Source of the DNA: an uncultured Granulosicoccus sp.
GTDB lineage: Bacteria > Pseudomonadota > Gammaproteobacteria > Granulosicoccales > Granulosicoccaceae
Reading direction: 5' to 3'
Length of the DNA stretch: 64,000 bases
NCBI GenBank assembly: GCA_947499955.1
Contig: CANMQI010000012.1
Span: 62,001 to 126,000, forward strand
In this document: positions 45,774-54,657 of the stretch, piece after piece
How positions within the stretch are numbered: position 1 is the stretch's first letter
How the letters are laid out: each line of letters opens with the position of its first letter
Made by a program: the position numbers and the translations under genes
The notes under the pieces: generated by a model
Databases searched by the model: none
Told to the model about the DNA's origin: nothing
What the model saw: the letters and a program-made list of their open reading frames with translations, nothing else

Positions 45774-47771
45774 CTAGCCCAGCTTCCAGCTCTTGATGCG
45801 TGAATAGACGGTCGTCGGCTTCATTCCCAGTAGCGCGGCCGCACCGTCCTGTCCCGACACTTTTCCACCACACGATGACAGGGCGCGTTGCAGGTTCTGT
45901 TTTTCAAGCTCCAGCATTTCAGCCGCGGTGAGTATCCGCTCGGGCGGGATGGGCTTGTCGGGTGCCACCTTGTTGTTTGCCAGGCTGATCTGGCCGCCGC
46001 TGCCAGGCAGGTCGATGGTCAATTTTCCAGAGCGAGCCAGAATGGCAGCGCGTTCAATGACGTTCTGCAGTTCCCGGATATTGCCCGGCCAGGGATATTC
46101 CATCAGGGCCTGTACATTGGCTCGAGTGAGGCGAGGCTGCGGCAGATTCAGACGCTGGCAGGTGGTCTGCAGGTAGTGCTCCACCAGCAAGGGAATATCG
46201 GCTGTCCGCTGGCGTAGCGGGGTGCATTCGAGCGGGAAGACATTGAGGCGAAAATACAAGTCCTCCCTGAATTCACCGGCCTCCACCGCCGCCTTCAGGT
46301 CTCGATTGGTGGCGGCTATCAGGCGAACATCGACCGACCTGGAACGTTCATCTCCAACTCGTTCGAACTTGCCTTCCTGTACCACTCGCAGCAACTTGGC
46401 TTGTAGTGACATCTCGAGTTCGCCCACTTCATCGAGAAACAAGGTGCCTCGGTCGGCCAGTTCGAATCGGCCGACCCGATCACGCACAGCACCCGAAAAG
46501 GCGCCCTTCACATGGCCGAAGAATTCGCTTTCAAACAACTCGCGTGGAATGGCGGAGCAGTTGACGCGAATCAGCGGTCGGTCCGCCCGTGTCGAGGCGC
46601 GGTGTATCGCGTGAGCAATCAGTTCCTTGCCAGTGCCACTCTCGCCGGTGATCAGGACATTCGCATCGGTTGGCGCTACAAGGTCGATCTGCACCAGTAA
46701 GGCGTTCAATGCATCCGAATTGCCGATGATGTCGTGATGGTTGCTCCGGCTGCGTATCTCCTCCTTCAGATAGTCGTTCTCCTTCTCCAGCCGTTCGCGC
46801 AAGTTGGCGTTCTCGATCAGCGCCTGGCGCAGGAATTCTTCGTTCCTGCGCCGTTCGCTCATGTCCCGAAATACAATGACGGCACCGATGACCTTGCCTG
46901 AATCGATAATGGGGGTGGATGTGTATTCGACCGGTATGGCATTGCCATCCTTGCGCCAGAACACTTCGTTATCCACCGAATTGACCTTGCCCTGCTTGAA
47001 GGCGTTGTAGATCGGGCATTCCCCGGACGGGTATTCGCTGCCGTCCGCACGATGGTGATGGATGCATTCATGCATGTCCTTGCCAACCAGTTCATCGGCC
47101 CGATAGCCCAGTAGTGCTTCTGCCGCAGGGTTGAGAAAGGTGGTGCGCCCCTCGGCACTGACGCCATAGATGCCTTCACCGGCGGCGGCCAGGATCAGGC
47201 GATAGTCACGTTCTATATCGCGGTAGTACTGCTCATCTCTCAACCATTCGTGCAGGCCCTGACGAAGGTAGGTGTTGGCGGCGTCATTGATATCGCGGCG
47301 GTGCAGGGCATCCAGATCGATCAGCCGAATCAACAGCGTGGTGTGTCCCTCATGTGGCAAGGCGATACCCCGGTGCTCCAGCTGGATGGTGTGCCCATCC
47401 GGTCTCGACAGAGTGAGTTCGCGGCTGCAGGCCTGTCCCTGGGCCAGTATCTCTTCGGTAAATACGTGGAGCTCGGCGCGCAGCTGCGGATACAGCTTGT
47501 CGATATACAAGCCGTCCAGCGTGTTGCCGGGAAGGCGAAAGAACTGCTCGGCGGCCTTGTTGGCTCGAAGCAGCAATCCGCTGAAGGGGTCCAGCAAAAA
47601 GGTGGGTTCGTCGGTCGACTGGAAGTTCAGGTTCAGCAGCCTTCCCAGCTCTGCCGATTGTCTGAACCGCTGCAGTGACTGTTGCGCTGCGAGCTCGTAG
47701 GCCTCGTCGTGCCTGAAGATCGTTGCTGCAGGCAGGTCTGCTGCTGCGTTTGTATGCGCGTCGTCTGTCAT
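45774..47771 (-). CDS. Sigma-54-dependent activator with PAS domains (CynF-like by context)
   Basis: Enhancer-binding protein, 665 residues. Two PAS-like domains (about 55-155 and 190-310) take the place of a receiver domain, followed by a short coiled coil (315-342). The AAA+ domain has Walker A GESGTGKE at 376-383, Walker B FLDE near 445, and the sigma-54 contact loop GAFSGA at 423-428 in place of GAFTGA. A Fis-type helix-turn-helix ([20 protein letters not shown]) ends the protein. It is divergent from cynS; in Pseudomonas the sigma-54 activator CynF controls cyanase genes, which suggests the same role here. Three palindromes in the gap are its likely sites. Confidence 0.9.
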   Translation of the reverse strand: MTDDAHTNAAADLPAATIFRHDEAYELAAQQSLQRFRQSAELGRLLNLNFQSTDEPTFLLDPFSGLLLRANKAAEQFFRLPGNTLDGLYIDKLYPQLRAELHVFTEEILAQGQACSRELTLSRPDGHTIQLEHRGIALPHEGHTTLLIRLIDLDALHRRDINDAANTYLRQGLHEWLRDEQYYRDIERDYRLILAAAGEGIYGVSAEGRTTFLNPAAEALLGYRADELVGKDMHECIHHHRADGSEYPSGECPIYNAFKQGKVNSVDNEVFWRKDGNAIPVEYTSTPIIDSGKVIGAVIVFRDMSERRRNEEFLRQALIENANLRERLEKENDYLKEEIRSRSNHHDIIGNSDALNALLVQIDLVAPTDANVLITGESGTGKELIAHAIHRASTRADRPLIRVNCSAIPRELFESEFFGHVKGAFSGAVRDRVGRFELADRGTLFLDEVGELEMSLQAKLLRVVQEGKFERVGDERSRSVDVRLIAATNRDLKAAVEAGEFREDLYFRLNVFPLECTPLRQRTADIPLLVEHYLQTTCQRLNLPQPRLTRANVQALMEYPWPGNIRELQNVIERAAILARSGKLTIDLPGSGGQISLANNKVAPDKPIPPERILTAAEMLELEKQNLQRALSSCGGKVSGQDGAAALLGMKPTTVYSRIKSWKLG

Positions 47772-47781
47772 CTCCGGATAT

Positions 47782-47835
47782 TACTGAATATCGTAAGGGT
47801 GAGCTACGAAAAATCGTATATCACGAAATATCGTA
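47782..47835. promoter_or_regulatory. Three related 14-bp palindromes upstream of the sigma-54 activator
   Basis: Sites at 47782-47795 (TACTGAATATCGTA), 47805-47818 (TACGAAAAATCGTA) and 47822-47835 (CACGAAATATCGTA) share the pattern TACGAAATATCGTA. Spacings are 23 and 17 bp. The first lies 11 bp before the activator start codon. They suit binding by the divergent Fis-type activator, both as enhancer for cynS and for autoregulation. Confidence 0.65.
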
Positions 47836-47902
47836 TCTCTGGTGTTCTCTGTTGAATGTTGTAAGCTCATGAAATAGAAGGAAATGGTGAAATTTTTCGA
47901 GC

Positions 47903-48013
47903 TGGCATGATACGTGGAACAGGAGGGTGAGCATTGACGTTACACGAACCGATTCATGCGCCTGTCTGAAAGGAAAACAGCCAGCTTCACCACGAATTCG
48001 CGGTGTAGTTGCA
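47903..48013 (+). promoter_or_regulatory. Candidate sigma-54 promoters for cynS
   Basis: Two imperfect matches to TGGCA-N6-TTGCA. At 47903-47918 the -24 element TGGCA is perfect but the -12 reads GTGGA. At 47998-48013 the -12 TTGCA is perfect but the -24 reads TCGCG. Both have exact spacing and lie downstream of the palindromes at a workable enhancer distance. I cannot choose between them. Confidence 0.35.
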
Positions 48014-48103
48014 AGGAACGGGCAGTCGCACACGCTCATAGCCCGAGATCGTCAGGCCTTTGAATGAATCCATTTTCAACCACTCTTCAACAGGATCGAC
48101 ATC

Positions 48104-48583
48104 ATGAACCAGATGCAGACACCCACGTTACTGCCTTCGCTGCTGACGATGGCGGAAGTGACCGAGGCCATCATGGCGAAAAAGCGAGCCATGAAGCTCA
48201 GCTGGGAATCCATTGCAAACACCATCGGCATGTCAGAGGTATTCACGACCTCGGCCTGTCTGGGCATGAACTCCCTGCCGGAAGACAAGGCCCGAACGCT
48301 GGTCGAGCTGCTGGAGCTGCCTGAGGAGGTGGTTGAGGTGCTGACAGAGGCGCCGAACAAGGTGTTTCCCCAGACCGTGCCGACCGATCCCTGCATCTAT
48401 CGCTTCTATGAGATTGTCGGTGTTTACGGCCAGACGCTGAAGGAATTGATACACGAGAAGGGCGGTGACGGCATCATGAGTGCTATCGATTTCGACATGA
48501 GTGTCGAGAAGATTCCGAACCCCAAGGGCGATCGAATCGAGGTGAAGATGAGTGGTAAATTCCTGTCGTACAATCAGTGGTAG
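48104..48583 (+). CDS. cynS: Cyanate hydratase (cyanase)
   Basis: Decomposes cyanate with bicarbonate to CO2 and ammonia (via carbamate), decameric, cytoplasmic. At 159 residues it matches E. coli CynS (156). The catalytic triad is present: Arg100 and Glu103 in IYRFYEIV and Ser126 in GIMSAIDF. ATG 48104 has AGGA about nine bases upstream. There is no cyanate transporter or carbonic anhydrase beside it, unlike the cynTSX or cynABDS loci. It detoxifies cyanate and yields nitrogen. Confidence 0.97.
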   Translation: MNQMQTPTLLPSLLTMAEVTEAIMAKKRAMKLSWESIANTIGMSEVFTTSACLGMNSLPEDKARTLVELLELPEEVVEVLTEAPNKVFPQTVPTDPCIYRFYEIVGVYGQTLKELIHEKGGDGIMSAIDFDMSVEKIPNPKGDRIEVKMSGKFLSYNQW

Positions 48584-48657
48584 CAGACAGGCCTGCAGCA
48601 GCTGCAGCCGGGTGCTATGTTTGAGCTCATCGTCAGAAACCGTCTCAGGTCCGAGTC

Positions 48658-49350
48658 ATGATTGAAGAGCCGCCCTTGTTGATCATTCGGGAGAATCACC
48701 CCAGACCCAGTGCGCAGCAGTTGCAGGCACTCGCGGGAACCCCGACGGGGTTCCTGGCAGATGCCATGAAAGGGCGCGGGGCCCTGCCGGCGTGCATTCG
48801 TCATGTCAGCCCCGGCATTCTGCCCGTGCAGATGTGCGGCGTCGCCTTGACCTGTGAGTGCGGTCCGTCAGATGTGCTGGCAGTCTTTGCGGGTCTGGGC
48901 GAGATACAAGCCGGGGACATCATGGTGGCCGCTACCGGGCAATGGGACCGCTCGGCAGTAATCGGCGACCGTGTCATGGGTATGCTGCGCAATGCCGGGG
49001 GGCAGGGTTTCATCACCGATGGTCTGGTGCGGGATGTTGCGGGCATCAACAAGGTGGGCTTGCCCGTCATGAGTGCCGGAGTTTCCCCCAATTCCCCTTA
49101 CGCCAGCGGTCCGGGTGAGGTGGGTACGGACGTACAGCTGGGTGACGTTCGTATCAGCAGCGGTGATGTGATTGTCAGCGATGAAGATGGTGCCGTGGTC
49201 ATCGCCCATGATCAGCTGGATGAGGTCATCAGCGCGCTGGACACGATTCGAGCACTGGAGCTGGCGCTGGATGCGGCCGTCGACAATGGGCTCATCATGC
49301 CGGACAGTACCCGGGAGTTGCTGAACAGTGAACGCGTCAAGCGCATCTGA
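48658..49350 (+). CDS. RraA-like / HMG aldolase-fold protein
   Basis: Protein of the RraA / 4-hydroxy-4-methyl-2-oxoglutarate aldolase family, 230 residues. The substrate/metal motif is intact: GFITDGLVRDVAGI, and VIGDRVMGMLRNAG upstream. True HMG aldolases carry the G-x20-R-D-x2-R pattern; here the residue after RD is VAGI, so the aldolase call is uncertain and oxaloacetate decarboxylase or RNase E-inhibitor-like roles are possible. It follows cynS by 74 bp in the same direction. Confidence 0.8.
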   Translation: MIEEPPLLIIRENHPRPSAQQLQALAGTPTGFLADAMKGRGALPACIRHVSPGILPVQMCGVALTCECGPSDVLAVFAGLGEIQAGDIMVAATGQWDRSAVIGDRVMGMLRNAGGQGFITDGLVRDVAGINKVGLPVMSAGVSPNSPYASGPGEVGTDVQLGDVRISSGDVIVSDEDGAVVIAHDQLDEVISALDTIRALELALDAAVDNGLIMPDSTRELLNSERVKRI

Positions 49351-49511
49351 TCTTTCGCTGCACTGCTGTCATGCGAGGTAAGTGGCACCTGCCGTGGTGT
49401 GCTCGACGACACACCGCGTTGTTTGCGAGCCAGCCGGTAAAGCCGTATATTGTTGCTATTCCTGTTGGCAAGCCAGCCACTCACGTCGTGTACTACCTGA
49501 CTGCCTGACAC

Positions 49512-50204
49512 ATGCCTAGCCTCTACGGATTTTCACTACTCGACCTCTTCGCGCTGGGGCTGTTCTTCGTGATCTGGATAGGGCACTTCTATGTGGTCAA
49601 TCACTCGCGATTCAGCTCCCTGACCATCACCAGCGCCATGGTGGACAAGCGCGAGCAGTGGATGCGCAATGTCATCAAGCGAGAAGGTTCACCCTTCGAT
49701 GCGCTGATACAGAATGGTCTGCAACAGGGGGTTCTGTTTTTCGGTTCCACCTCGGTGTTGTTGATCGGTGGTCTGGTGGCAGGCCTGGGCTCTGGCGACA
49801 GTGCGGTTGCCGTCCTGCAGGAAATCCCCCTGTCCACAACGAGCTCGCGCTTTCAGTGGGAAATCAAGATTCTTCTGATCGTCTTCATCTTCGTTTTTGC
49901 ATTTTTCAAGTTCGCCTGGAGCTATCGCCTCTATAACTACATTCTCATCATCATGGGGGCGGCTCCGGACAAGGAAGAAGAGGCTGCGACACTGGATCTG
50001 TATGCCAGAAAGCTGTCCATGCTCCATGCCCTGGCGGCCAAGCATTTCACGACCGGCTTGAATTCCTACTTCTTTGCACTGGCAGCGTTCACCTGGTTTC
50101 TCAATGCCTGGTTGTTCATGATCGCGACCCTCTGGGTCGCCTTTGTCCTGTACCGACGTGCGTTTCGCTCCAGTTTTCTGAAGATCCTCAGAATGAGCGA
50201 ATAG
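49512..50204 (+). CDS. DUF599 membrane protein
   Basis: Inner-membrane protein of 230 residues with about five helices: LFALGLFFVIWIGHFYVV, STSVLLIGGLVAGL, IKILLIVFIFVFAFFKFAW, and two near the C-terminus. The YRLYNYILIIMGAAP block and the AAKHFTTGLNSYFFALA segment are DUF599 hallmarks. Function is unknown. A 161-bp gap separates it from the RraA-like gene; MAPEG follows after 49 bp. Confidence 0.85.
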   Translation: MPSLYGFSLLDLFALGLFFVIWIGHFYVVNHSRFSSLTITSAMVDKREQWMRNVIKREGSPFDALIQNGLQQGVLFFGSTSVLLIGGLVAGLGSGDSAVAVLQEIPLSTTSSRFQWEIKILLIVFIFVFAFFKFAWSYRLYNYILIIMGAAPDKEEEAATLDLYARKLSMLHALAAKHFTTGLNSYFFALAAFTWFLNAWLFMIATLWVAFVLYRRAFRSSFLKILRMSE

Positions 50205-50253
50205 TGATGTACCACTGACAGAATCCATTATTGATCCAGGCTGGAGGTTTTCC

Positions 50254-50640
50254 ATGAAATTAGTTCACATCATTGCCATGCTGGCAGTCATCCAGTTTTT
50301 CTACTTCAGTTTCATGGTGGGGCGTGCCAGAGAGAAGTACGGAATCAAGGCCCCGGCCATCAGCGGTAACGAGGAGTTCGAACGCGTTTTCCGTGTGCAG
50401 ATGAACACCCTCGAGCAGCTGGTGTGTTTTCTACCGGCACTGTTCGTGGCTTCGCAGTACTGGTCGCCGCTGTTCGTGGCGTTTGTGGGGTTTGTCTATC
50501 TGGTGGGACGTGCGCTCTATCGACGCGCCTATGTGGTCGATCCCGGCAAACGAGCGTTGGGTTTTCTGCTGACAATCATTCCCACGGCCATACTGATACT
50601 GGCTGGGTTGGCAGGGGCCTTGTTCCGCACAGCCGTTTGA
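50254..50640 (+). CDS. MAPEG family membrane protein
   Basis: Four-helix integral membrane protein of 128 residues, of the family of microsomal glutathione transferases and leukotriene C4 synthase. The glutathione-contact region FRVQMNTLEQLVCFLPALFVAS and YLVGRALYRRAYVVDPGKRA are conserved. ATG 50254 follows GGAGG at a good distance. It probably uses glutathione on hydrophobic electrophiles. The small zinc-finger gene follows 15 bp downstream, so co-transcription is likely. Confidence 0.92.
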   Translation: MKLVHIIAMLAVIQFFYFSFMVGRAREKYGIKAPAISGNEEFERVFRVQMNTLEQLVCFLPALFVASQYWSPLFVAFVGFVYLVGRALYRRAYVVDPGKRALGFLLTIIPTAILILAGLAGALFRTAV

Positions 50641-50655
50641 TTACAGGAGGCGCTC

Positions 50656-51015
50656 ATGAGCGGTGAAGACGATGAGGCAACGACAAGTGCAGGGGAGGGC
50701 GAGACGCCAGACGCTGACTCGCCGGTGTCGATCGGCTCGGGGCTGGTTGATCAGCAGGACTCGCTGAGCCGAATCGGTGAGTCCGAACCGGATGATTCGG
50801 AGCGGCAGTTTCGCCAGACCTGCGAGAAGATCAACGAGATCGAAGAGCGAGCAAGGCATACCTTGCGCTCGCCGGATGTTGAACATTGCTGTTCGTTCTG
50901 CAATCGCCCGAGTTCGCAGGCGGGCTCACTGTGTCAACCGGACCAGCTGGATGTCTGTATCTGTCTGCAGTGTGCCGAAACCGCGCTCGAGCTTCTTCGC
51001 ACGCAGGGCACTTGA
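50656..51015 (+). CDS. Orphan ClpX-type C4 zinc-finger protein
   Basis: Acidic 119-residue protein with a strong AGGAGG ribosome site. Residues 1-50 are disordered and Asp/Glu/Ser-rich. The C-terminal domain has the treble-clef pattern of ClpX's N-terminal domain: Cys79/Cys82 (CSFC) and Cys103/Cys106 (CLQC). No AAA+ domain follows; the protein ends at residue 119. ClpX zinc domains dimerise and bind substrates and adaptors, so this may act as an adaptor or competitor of ClpX. That role is inference. Confidence 0.8.
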   Translation: MSGEDDEATTSAGEGETPDADSPVSIGSGLVDQQDSLSRIGESEPDDSERQFRQTCEKINEIEERARHTLRSPDVEHCCSFCNRPSSQAGSLCQPDQLDVCICLQCAETALELLRTQGT

Positions 51016-51091
51016 CGCAGCCGTAATTTGATATAGTCCTGTCGCCTTGGCAAGCCCATTTAATCTTGCCGCAATTGTGGATTATTTCGAC

Positions 51092-52024
51092 ATGACTCGA
51101 TCACGTTTCGTGGCGGCGATTTCTCGCTGCCTGACTGCCCGCCATTTGTCCAGGTCCGGGCAATTCGGATCCCTTGCCTCTGGTTTACTGCTGTTGGCAG
51201 GTCTGAGTCTATCCGGCTCTCAGGTCATGGCCGATGGTGAGTTCCGCATCAGCGCCATTCCGGATGAAGCACCTACCGAACTGATTCGCAAGTTCGAACC
51301 CATGGCCGACTACCTCTCCAAAGCACTGGATATGGACGTCTCCTTCGTGCCGGTTACCGATTATGCGGCAACGGTCGAGGCTCTGGTCAGTGATCAGATC
51401 GATATGGCGTGGCTGGGTGGATTTACCTATGTTCAGGCTGCCCAGCGCTCCGATGGCAAGGTAGAGCCTATCGTGCAGCGGGCGGAAGATGAGCGTTTCC
51501 AGTCGGTCTTCATCACGCAGAGCGATTCCCCCATTCAGTCCGTCGCCGATCTGAAGGGCGTGAATTTCACCTTCGGTTCGCCCTCGTCGACATCCGGCCA
51601 CCTGATGCCACGGCATTTCCTGAGCGAAGAAGGCATTGACGTCGATAACGATCTGTCCGTTGCCTTCTCCGGCGCGCACGATGCCACGGCATTTGCCGTT
51701 GCCGGTGGTCGTGTGGATGCCGGTGCTCTGAACATCAAGGTCTGGGAGAAGCTGGTCAACGAGCAGAAAGTCGATACCGACAAGCTGAGAGTGTTCTACA
51801 CAACCCCCGAGTACCATGATTACAACTGGACGATCCGTTCCGGTCTGTCAGCTGAACTGAGGCAGAAGCTGATCGACGCTTTCGTGTCGCTCGACATGAA
51901 TGATCCAGAGGACAAGATCATTCTGGACCTGCAGCGGGCTACCCGTTTCGTGCCCAGTCAGGCCAGTTTCTACGAGGGTATCAAGCAGGCGGCATTCGAG
52001 GCAGAGTTACTGGCCAAGCCCTGA
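51092..52024 (+). CDS. Phosphonate/selenate-type ABC transporter substrate-binding protein (PhnD family)
   Basis: Periplasmic binding protein of 310 residues. A signal peptide with a long basic n-region leads to a hydrophobic core (ASGLLLLAGLSLSGS) and a cut near VMA-DGEF. Family blocks are FVPVTDYAATVEALVSDQID, MAWLGGFTYVQA and FGSPSSTSGHLMPRHF, which resemble the 'putative selenate' subgroup of PhnD-like proteins rather than classical PhnD. Start ATG 51092. The transporter is encoded as binding protein, ATPase, fused permease. No C-P lyase, phosphite dehydrogenase or selD is within the window. Confidence 0.88.
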   Translation: MTRSRFVAAISRCLTARHLSRSGQFGSLASGLLLLAGLSLSGSQVMADGEFRISAIPDEAPTELIRKFEPMADYLSKALDMDVSFVPVTDYAATVEALVSDQIDMAWLGGFTYVQAAQRSDGKVEPIVQRAEDERFQSVFITQSDSPIQSVADLKGVNFTFGSPSSTSGHLMPRHFLSEEGIDVDNDLSVAFSGAHDATAFAVAGGRVDAGALNIKVWEKLVNEQKVDTDKLRVFYTTPEYHDYNWTIRSGLSAELRQKLIDAFVSLDMNDPEDKIILDLQRATRFVPSQASFYEGIKQAAFEAELLAKP

Positions 52025-52032
52025 GCCGGCAC

Positions 52033-52797
52033 TTGAAGGTTCTGACCCACGGTGTCAGCGTCACTTACGGTGACGCGGCACCGGCATTGAACGACATCAG
52101 TGTGAGTCTTGGCGGGCAGGAGCAGGTGGCTCTGATCGGCCCCAGCGGTTCAGGCAAGAGTACTCTGCTGCGGGTGCTGAGTATGGCCCAGGCACCCTCT
52201 GGGGGCAGCCTGCAAGTGGATGGCGAGAACCCCTGGCAACTGAGAACGGCGCGCTTGCAGCGTCTGCGCAGCCGGATACATCTGTGTCCCCAATCGGCCT
52301 CACTACCCGCCAGACAACGCGTGGCGCTGGCTGTCTTGTCGGGCTTGTTGCCGACGCGCTCCATGCTGTTCGCCTTGCGTTCGCTGATATCGCCAGCGCG
52401 CCCGGACATCGATCTGGCGCATGGTCTGCTCGCCAGACTGGATGTCGAGCAGCATCTGTGGCGGCCGGTGGAAACCCTGTCGGGCGGGCAGAGGCAACGG
52501 GTGGCTATTGCCCGTGCCATGGCGGCCGATGCTCAGATCCTGTTTGCGGATGAGCCTCTGTCCGCCCTGGACCCGTCGAATGCGGAGTCTTGCCTTGTGA
52601 CCCTGTGCCGGCATTCAGAGACACGCCGGCAAGCACTGGTGTGTTCTCTGCATCAGGTAGAGTTGGCGCGTGCGCATCTACAACGAGTGATCGGGCTACG
52701 TCACGGACGAGTGCTGTTCGATTGCCCGGCAGCTGAACTCAGCGACAGCATGGTAGATGACTTGTATCGTGGGCATGAAGCTGAAATCAGAGCCTGA
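52033..52797 (+). CDS. ABC transporter ATPase (PhnC-like)
   Basis: ATP-binding subunit of the importer, 254 residues, TTG start 8 bp after the binding protein; no better start in frame. Walker A GPSGSGKS (36-43), signature LSGGQRQR (about 153), and a Walker B of ILFADEPLSALD. The Q-loop lies in LCPQSASLPARQR and the His switch in CSLHQVEL. The end overlaps the permease start. Confidence 0.92.
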   Translation: MKVLTHGVSVTYGDAAPALNDISVSLGGQEQVALIGPSGSGKSTLLRVLSMAQAPSGGSLQVDGENPWQLRTARLQRLRSRIHLCPQSASLPARQRVALAVLSGLLPTRSMLFALRSLISPARPDIDLAHGLLARLDVEQHLWRPVETLSGGQRQRVAIARAMAADAQILFADEPLSALDPSNAESCLVTLCRHSETRRQALVCSLHQVELARAHLQRVIGLRHGRVLFDCPAAELSDSMVDDLYRGHEAEIRA

Positions 52798-54514
52798 CAC
52801 AACGCAGCTTGCCTTGCGGCTTCGCGATCCGGAACGCATCGGACGCGCCTGGATCAGCTTCGGTGTCCTGTTGCTGCTGTTCGCCTCACTGGCGGGTTCG
52901 CAATTCAACCCGGCCATCCTGCTCGATCATGACTCCCTGAGTACGGCAGCCGATTTCTTCGACACGTTCTGGCCGCCGCGATCGGACGCCGATTTTCTGC
53001 GTCGCCTGTTCGATGCTTCCGTGGTGACGGTGTCGATTGCAACGGTCGCCACCGTTCTTGCCATGATCGTGGCAACACCACTGGCCGTTGCCATTACCAG
53101 CAGACTGTCTTTGTCGGCTCGTGGCCGACGCATGAAGACGCCGCCACGACTGCTGCGAGGAACCCTGCGGGGCGTGCTGCTGTTTCTACGCAGCGTGCCG
53201 GAGCTGATCTGGGCTCTGCTGTTTGTCGGTGTCACCGGTCTGGGCGCCACGGCCGGCATCATGGGCTTGTTGATTACCAACATCGGTATTCTGGCCAAGA
53301 ATTACGCGGAGATCATCGAGTCCGGTGAAGCCACGGTAACCGGCCATATGCTGGACAATGGCAATGGTCGATGCAAGACGCTGCTGCATGCCACCTTGCC
53401 GCAGTGCCTGCCGGAGCTGCTGTCCTATTCCATCTATCGTTGGGAATGTACCCTGCGAACCTCGGTGGTGCTGGGTTTTGTCGGTGCGGGAGGACTGGGG
53501 CAGGAGCTGTTGATTTCCATCCGCCAGCTGGCCTCGCCGGAGGTCTTCAGTATCATTCTGGTGTTCGTCCTGCTGGTCTCGGTGGCGGATGCCATCAGTA
53601 ATTCCCTGCGACGACAATTGAGCCAGTCAGCGACACAACACGCGGATCAGACTGCGGGGGCGTCCGATACTGATAATGACTCAGGGCCGAGTGCACGTTG
53701 GCAAGGGCAGCTTGGCAAGGCATCGTCGCTGTTGCGTCGCTGGGGTCGTCCCTGTCTTGTTGGCCTGGCGGTGCTGGCCTGCTTCAATGCAGTGGACTGG
53801 CAGCTGGAGCAGTGGCTGCGCCCCAGCAGCTTTGCGCGTACGCGTGAATTCATACAAGGCTTCTTTCCGCCGGACCTCTCTGCCGGCCTGTGGCAACGAC
53901 TGGCGGGGGATGCCCTGGAAACACTCAGCATGGCATTCGCAGGCACAGCGCTTGCCAGTATCGTGGCCATCGTCCTGAGCTATGTGTTGTTCATCGTCAA
54001 TCTGCGCGGAGCCGGGCTGTTCGTGCGCCTGCTGACCTCAGCTCTGCACCTGCTGCAGATCGTGCTGCGATCCGTGCCTGAACTGGTCTGGGCCATGCTG
54101 CTGATCATCGTGGCCGGTATCGGGCCGTTTACCGGCACCCTGGCTCTGTTTCTGGCCAGTGTGGGCGTGCTGTCGAGGCTCTACAGCGAGTGCCTGGACA
54201 ACCAGGACGATGCGCCTCTGGAGAACCTGGTGGCGAATGGCAGCTCTCTGGGCCTGGCACCGTTGTGGAGCACGTTGATGCAGGCCCGCAGTCAGTTGAT
54301 CAGCTATTCCCTGTATCGCTGGGAGCACAATCTGCGCGCCGCGACACTCATGGGAATCGTGGGAGCCGGTGGTGTCGGGCAGGAATTGTATCTGCGTCTG
54401 AGTGTTTTCCAGTTCGACAAGGTAGCGGCATGCGTGGTGGTCATCGTGGTTCTGGTAGCGCTGGCCGACAGCATCAGTCACTTCCTGAGACATCGTTACG
54501 CACCGACGGTGTGA
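52775..54514 (+). CDS. Fused tandem ABC permease (PhnE-PhnE)
   Basis: Inner-membrane permease of 579 residues (585 from ATG 52757) consisting of two PhnE-like halves in one chain. Half one (about 20-270) has an EAA-type loop and VVLGFVGAGGLGQELL; half two (about 335-575) has LMGIVGAGGVGQELYL. The duplicated SYSIYRWE and SYSLYRWE show internal homology. A hydrophilic, Ser/Asp/Gln-rich linker joins them. Most PhnE are separate subunits working as a dimer. The start overlaps the ATPase gene by 23-41 bp. Confidence 0.9.
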   Translation: MKLKSEPDTTQLALRLRDPERIGRAWISFGVLLLLFASLAGSQFNPAILLDHDSLSTAADFFDTFWPPRSDADFLRRLFDASVVTVSIATVATVLAMIVATPLAVAITSRLSLSARGRRMKTPPRLLRGTLRGVLLFLRSVPELIWALLFVGVTGLGATAGIMGLLITNIGILAKNYAEIIESGEATVTGHMLDNGNGRCKTLLHATLPQCLPELLSYSIYRWECTLRTSVVLGFVGAGGLGQELLISIRQLASPEVFSIILVFVLLVSVADAISNSLRRQLSQSATQHADQTAGASDTDNDSGPSARWQGQLGKASSLLRRWGRPCLVGLAVLACFNAVDWQLEQWLRPSSFARTREFIQGFFPPDLSAGLWQRLAGDALETLSMAFAGTALASIVAIVLSYVLFIVNLRGAGLFVRLLTSALHLLQIVLRSVPELVWAMLLIIVAGIGPFTGTLALFLASVGVLSRLYSECLDNQDDAPLENLVANGSSLGLAPLWSTLMQARSQLISYSLYRWEHNLRAATLMGIVGAGGVGQELYLRLSVFQFDKVAACVVVIVVLVALADSISHFLRHRYAPTV

Positions 54515-54515
54515 G

Positions 54516-54534
54516 CGCAGGCGGGTGTCCTGCG
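54516..54534 (+). terminator. Hairpin after the importer operon
   Basis: Stem CGCAGG/CCTGCG with a 7-nt loop immediately follows the permease stop codon. No T tract is evident, so this is a weak call. Confidence 0.35.
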
Positions 54535-54596
54535 ACTCATGAAAACCCTGCACGAATGAAACAACTTACTGGCATGGTTATACGCTATTAGCTGCC

Positions 54597-54629
54597 TTGA
54601 CAATGACTGCCTAGGCAATCATATTGCCT
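54597..54629 (+). promoter_or_regulatory. marR-emrAB promoter with overlapping operator palindrome
   Basis: TTGACA (54597-54602), a 17-bp spacer and CATATT (54620-54625) form a sigma-70-type promoter. A perfect inverted repeat AGGCAATCATATTGCCT (54613-54629) overlaps the spacer and -10, and TGCCTAGGCA (54608-54617) is a second, overlapping palindrome. It is 28 bp before the marR start, so it is very likely the repressor's own operator. Confidence 0.75.
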
Positions 54630-54657
54630 GCAGTTCTTGTTACAGCAGTGTGGTGTC

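Noticed and set aside
48584..48620. CTGCAG-rich palindrome after cynS
   Set aside because: Short, with no T tract; too weak to call a terminator.
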